Positions 61,674 to 64,000 of a stretch of DNA of 64,000 nt are shown here, piece after piece. The first letter of the stretch is position 1; each line of letters starts with the position of its first letter. The stretch lies in NCBI RefSeq assembly GCF_039537985.1, contig NZ_BAABBN010000015.1, positions 124,001 to 188,000 on the forward strand. The letters run 5' to 3'. The notes beneath the pieces are model-generated. The model did not search any database, was not told where the DNA came from, and saw only the letters and a program-made list of their open reading frames with translations. This stretch comes from Litoribacillus peritrichatus (GTDB lineage Bacteria; Pseudomonadota; Gammaproteobacteria; Pseudomonadales; Litoribrevibacteraceae). A program made the position numbers and the translations under genes.

Positions 61674-61709
61674 AAAAAGCCCCGTATTTTTACAAATACG
61701 GGGCTTTTT
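61674..61709. terminator. Bidirectional terminator
   Basis: AAAAAGCCCCGTATTT pairs with AAATACGGGGCTTTTT around TTAC, between convergent genes. Confidence 0.95.
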
Positions 61710-61746
61710 GGGTTGTATTCCTGTTGGTTTTCTATTTCCTCAGAAT

Positions 61747-64000
61747 TTATGCGTCTTCGACTTTTTCTGCCTCTTTTGTTTCTTGCTCTTCTTCCGGGCT
61801 ATGTCGAGTCACCTGAAGGATACTGTGTCGGACCTGTGAGTTGAGGATCAGACGCGCGTCATCTGCAATGGTATCGATCTGTTCATCGAAATGCAGGGTT
61901 TCGTCTTCGGCCTGAGTGATCACACCTCGTTCCAGAAGAATGTTGATCAAGCCTCTGAACAAGGCTTTATCAAAGAACTCTGGCGCATTTAAACCGTGCA
62001 GAATGGATAGGCGTTCAGCCATCGCCGTTGCTTGTTTTTCCAATTCTTTGGCATCAAGCACCCCTTTGCCCCGAATGCGCAGTAATTCGATGGCAATGTA
62101 GTAACGCTCCATGGTTGCTGTGATCGGTTGTGCTGTTAATTGCAAGGTTACAAACTCGGAACTGCCTGCTTCCGGGCTGAGTAAACAGTTGCCATCCAGC
62201 TTGATTAACCCTTGATCAACCAGGTGGTCAATCCATAAATTTACATTGGCTTCTACCTGATCTTCATTCCAATGAATGAAAAGTTCATTCCTTAAATATG
62301 GGTAAATCCAGCGGCATAAGCGCACCACATAGCCCCGCTCAATGGATGGGTTGTTCGAGCAAAGCGTTGCAATCAGGGATGGAATGGCCAACAAGTGTAA
62401 GATGCTGTTGCGATAATAGGTCAACAGTACCGCCTGGGTTTCATCGGTCAGGATGATGTCGCCCAGTGAGTGTTCTTTACGGCTGATGGCTTTCATGTCT
62501 TCTGCGTATTTGACCCAGTCGGCTCCGTTGCCTTCCGGCAGCGTTACCAACTCACTGTATGGGGTATCAACCATGAGTCGCTTCAGACGGTTTAACTGAT
62601 CAACTAAAACATGTTCACTCAGCGCTTGCTTTGGCGTGGACAACAGCACCGCTGCAATCAAGTTGATTGGGTTCACTGAGGCACTGCTGTTGATGTGGGT
62701 GACAACACGGTTGGCCAGTTGATCGACAAATTCGTTCAGCCACTCAGGACGAAAATCTTCGCCTAAGTCCTCGTCGCGCCAGCCAGGTCTGAAAGCGTCC
62801 AGTTCGGTTTTCAGGTCAATGGCATTACCAAAATTAACTCGAACTTTACCAAATGAATTCTTCAGGTGTTTCAGTGCTTTGAATAGCACACCTACCGACT
62901 CTTTCTCTTTATTAGCGCCGCGCAGCTCACCCAGATAGGTATTGCCTTCTAGAATCTTTTCATAACCCACATGCACCGGCATGAACTTGATCGGTTTTTT
63001 AGAATCACGAAGGAAGCTGCGAACCGTCATCGCTAATACACCGGCTTTCGGGCTTAACGTTCGGCCGGTTCGGCTTCGGCCACCTTCGACAAAGTATTCA
63101 ACAGAGAAGCCTCGGGTGAACATGTTGTGCATGTATTCGTTAAACAAGCTTGAATACAGCGGGTTGCCTTTAAAAGAGCGGCGCATGAAGAAAGCCCCGC
63201 CTCGTCGCAGAATACTGCCGACAATCGGTAGGTTTAGATTGATACCTGCCGCGATGTGGGGTGTTTGGTATCCGTTTTGATAAAGAAGAAAAGACAGCAG
63301 CAGGTAGTCAATGTGACTACGGTGGCATGGTACGTAAATGACGGTATTACCACGAGCGACTTTTTCCAGATTGTCCAGATGATTGATTTCAATACCATCG
63401 TAAATCTTATTCCAAACCCAGGATAGAATAACTTCCAGGAAGCGAATGGTTGAATAAGACATGTTGGAAGCCAGCTCATCGGCGTATTTCAACGCTCGTT
63501 TTTCGGCTTTTTCAATCGTAATATTGTGCTCTTCTGCTTCTCGCTTGATCGCCTGGCGCATGACGTTACTGTGCAGAAGCGAGCGCATCAACGTACGGCG
63601 GTGAGATAAATCGGGGCCAACGATGGCCTCTCGGGAGCGGCGCTGGTGAACACGCAGAATACGTTGGATTTTTCGTGCGGTTTTTTCAGCGCTTTCGTTC
63701 TCTTTCATGATAGAGCGTAACGAAATTGGCTTGCTGAATTGCACTAAGGTGTCACGACCGTGAATCAGAACGGTCAGGAACTGCTGGAATTTACCGGCAG
63801 AAGACCAGTTGTCCGAGAATAAAGAGCGGAACAGAGACTTTTCTTTGTCGGGATTACGACCCCAAATCACGGTGACCGGTATGACTTGAAGATCGAGATC
63901 TTCATTCTCGTTTAACGTTTCGATGCTTTTAATCAGGCGCTCCGAGGGCGCCGGTACCAGCCGCTTGTTAAAAATGCTGCCTTTTCGCTGATTGAGCGTG
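61747..64000 (-). CDS. plsB: Glycerol-3-phosphate 1-O-acyltransferase PlsB (5' end cut by right edge)
   Basis: The frame is open to the window end: the GTG at 63870 is internal, and about 43 more codons lie beyond it, so the N-terminus is missing. Acyltransferase motifs are VPCHRSHIDYLLLS (HxxxxD), GGAFFMRRSF, YFVEGGRSRTGR and FMPVHVGYEKI. The enzyme acylates glycerol-3-phosphate at the inner membrane, the first step of phospholipid synthesis. The visible ~750 residues approach the full ~800. Confidence 0.96.
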   Translation of the reverse strand, partial: TLNQRKGSIFNKRLVPAPSERLIKSIETLNENEDLDLQVIPVTVIWGRNPDKEKSLFRSLFSDNWSSAGKFQQFLTVLIHGRDTLVQFSKPISLRSIMKENESAEKTARKIQRILRVHQRRSREAIVGPDLSHRRTLMRSLLHSNVMRQAIKREAEEHNITIEKAEKRALKYADELASNMSYSTIRFLEVILSWVWNKIYDGIEINHLDNLEKVARGNTVIYVPCHRSHIDYLLLSFLLYQNGYQTPHIAAGINLNLPIVGSILRRGGAFFMRRSFKGNPLYSSLFNEYMHNMFTRGFSVEYFVEGGRSRTGRTLSPKAGVLAMTVRSFLRDSKKPIKFMPVHVGYEKILEGNTYLGELRGANKEKESVGVLFKALKHLKNSFGKVRVNFGNAIDLKTELDAFRPGWRDEDLGEDFRPEWLNEFVDQLANRVVTHINSSASVNPINLIAAVLLSTPKQALSEHVLVDQLNRLKRLMVDTPYSELVTLPEGNGADWVKYAEDMKAISRKEHSLGDIILTDETQAVLLTYYRNSILHLLAIPSLIATLCSNNPSIERGYVVRLCRWIYPYLRNELFIHWNEDQVEANVNLWIDHLVDQGLIKLDGNCLLSPEAGSSEFVTLQLTAQPITATMERYYIAIELLRIRGKGVLDAKELEKQATAMAERLSILHGLNAPEFFDKALFRGLINILLERGVITQAEDETLHFDEQIDTIADDARLILNSQVRHSILQVTRHSPEEEQETKEAEKVEDA

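Overview
The window looks like a chromosomal segment of a marine-type gammaproteobacterium of the broad Pseudomonadales/Oceanospirillales kind, of moderate GC. The evidence is the gene content and order. From memory, aspS-ruvCAB-tolQRAB-pal-cpoB-queE-queC-tRNA-Lys and nadA-bepA-tusA-like-perM-bcp-gcvR-dapA-bamC-MBL-purC follow the Pseudomonas aeruginosa order. I cannot name the genus from sequence alone. No prophage, CRISPR array, rRNA operon or intact insertion sequence is present.

Layout. 1-6.7 kb: end of a ketopantoate reductase gene, bioA, a saccharopine-dehydrogenase-like reductase, a NadD-like adenylyltransferase, an HDOD protein, a serine hydrolase of the beta-lactamase fold and SixA. 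6.7-13 kb: a gene-poor stretch with one small ORF, then an acyltransferase, a flavodoxin, a GGDEF protein, the DUF2069/WrbA/ArsC-like group and a PilZ-like protein. 13-19.5 kb: lytic transglycosylase, proS, DUF1329, HIT protein, an MltC-like transglycosylase, a 263-bp MITE with CTAA target duplications, and a lipoprotein. 19.8-31.4 kb: aspS, ruvCAB, the complete Tol-Pal operon, queE/queC and three tandem tRNA-Lys genes. 31.6-42.2 kb: nadA, a threonine aldolase, bepA, a TusA-like protein, perM, a ParDE pair, bcp, gcvR, dapA, bamC and a metallo-beta-lactamase-fold protein.

42.2-55 kb is the accessory part: a Lon-like protease, YigZ, a possible heme-oxygenase-like protein, a structured intergenic region with a candidate small RNA, a two-domain FabG, and an envelope-stress style locus. 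That locus has a PepSY protein, a PhoP/PhoQ-like two-component pair, four Bor-fold lipoproteins in two pairs, and a MipA/OmpV outer-membrane protein. It carries a shared direct-repeat box (TTCAG-N6-TTCAG) before the operon and again before the porin gene. A CDGSH protein and a DTW protein close the block.

55-64 kb: long-form purC, DUF1338, DUF1272, a crotonase, the TIGR03546/TIGR03545 pair, a deoxyribosyltransferase-like gene behind a repeat-built 24-codon leader ORF, and plsB running off the right edge.

Most of the window is ordinary housekeeping. The most interesting parts are the PhoPQ/Bor/MipA locus (48.7-53.7 kb), the candidate small RNA and long hairpin at 46.5-47.0 kb, the MITE at 18.7 kb and the repetitive leader ORF at 60.9 kb.
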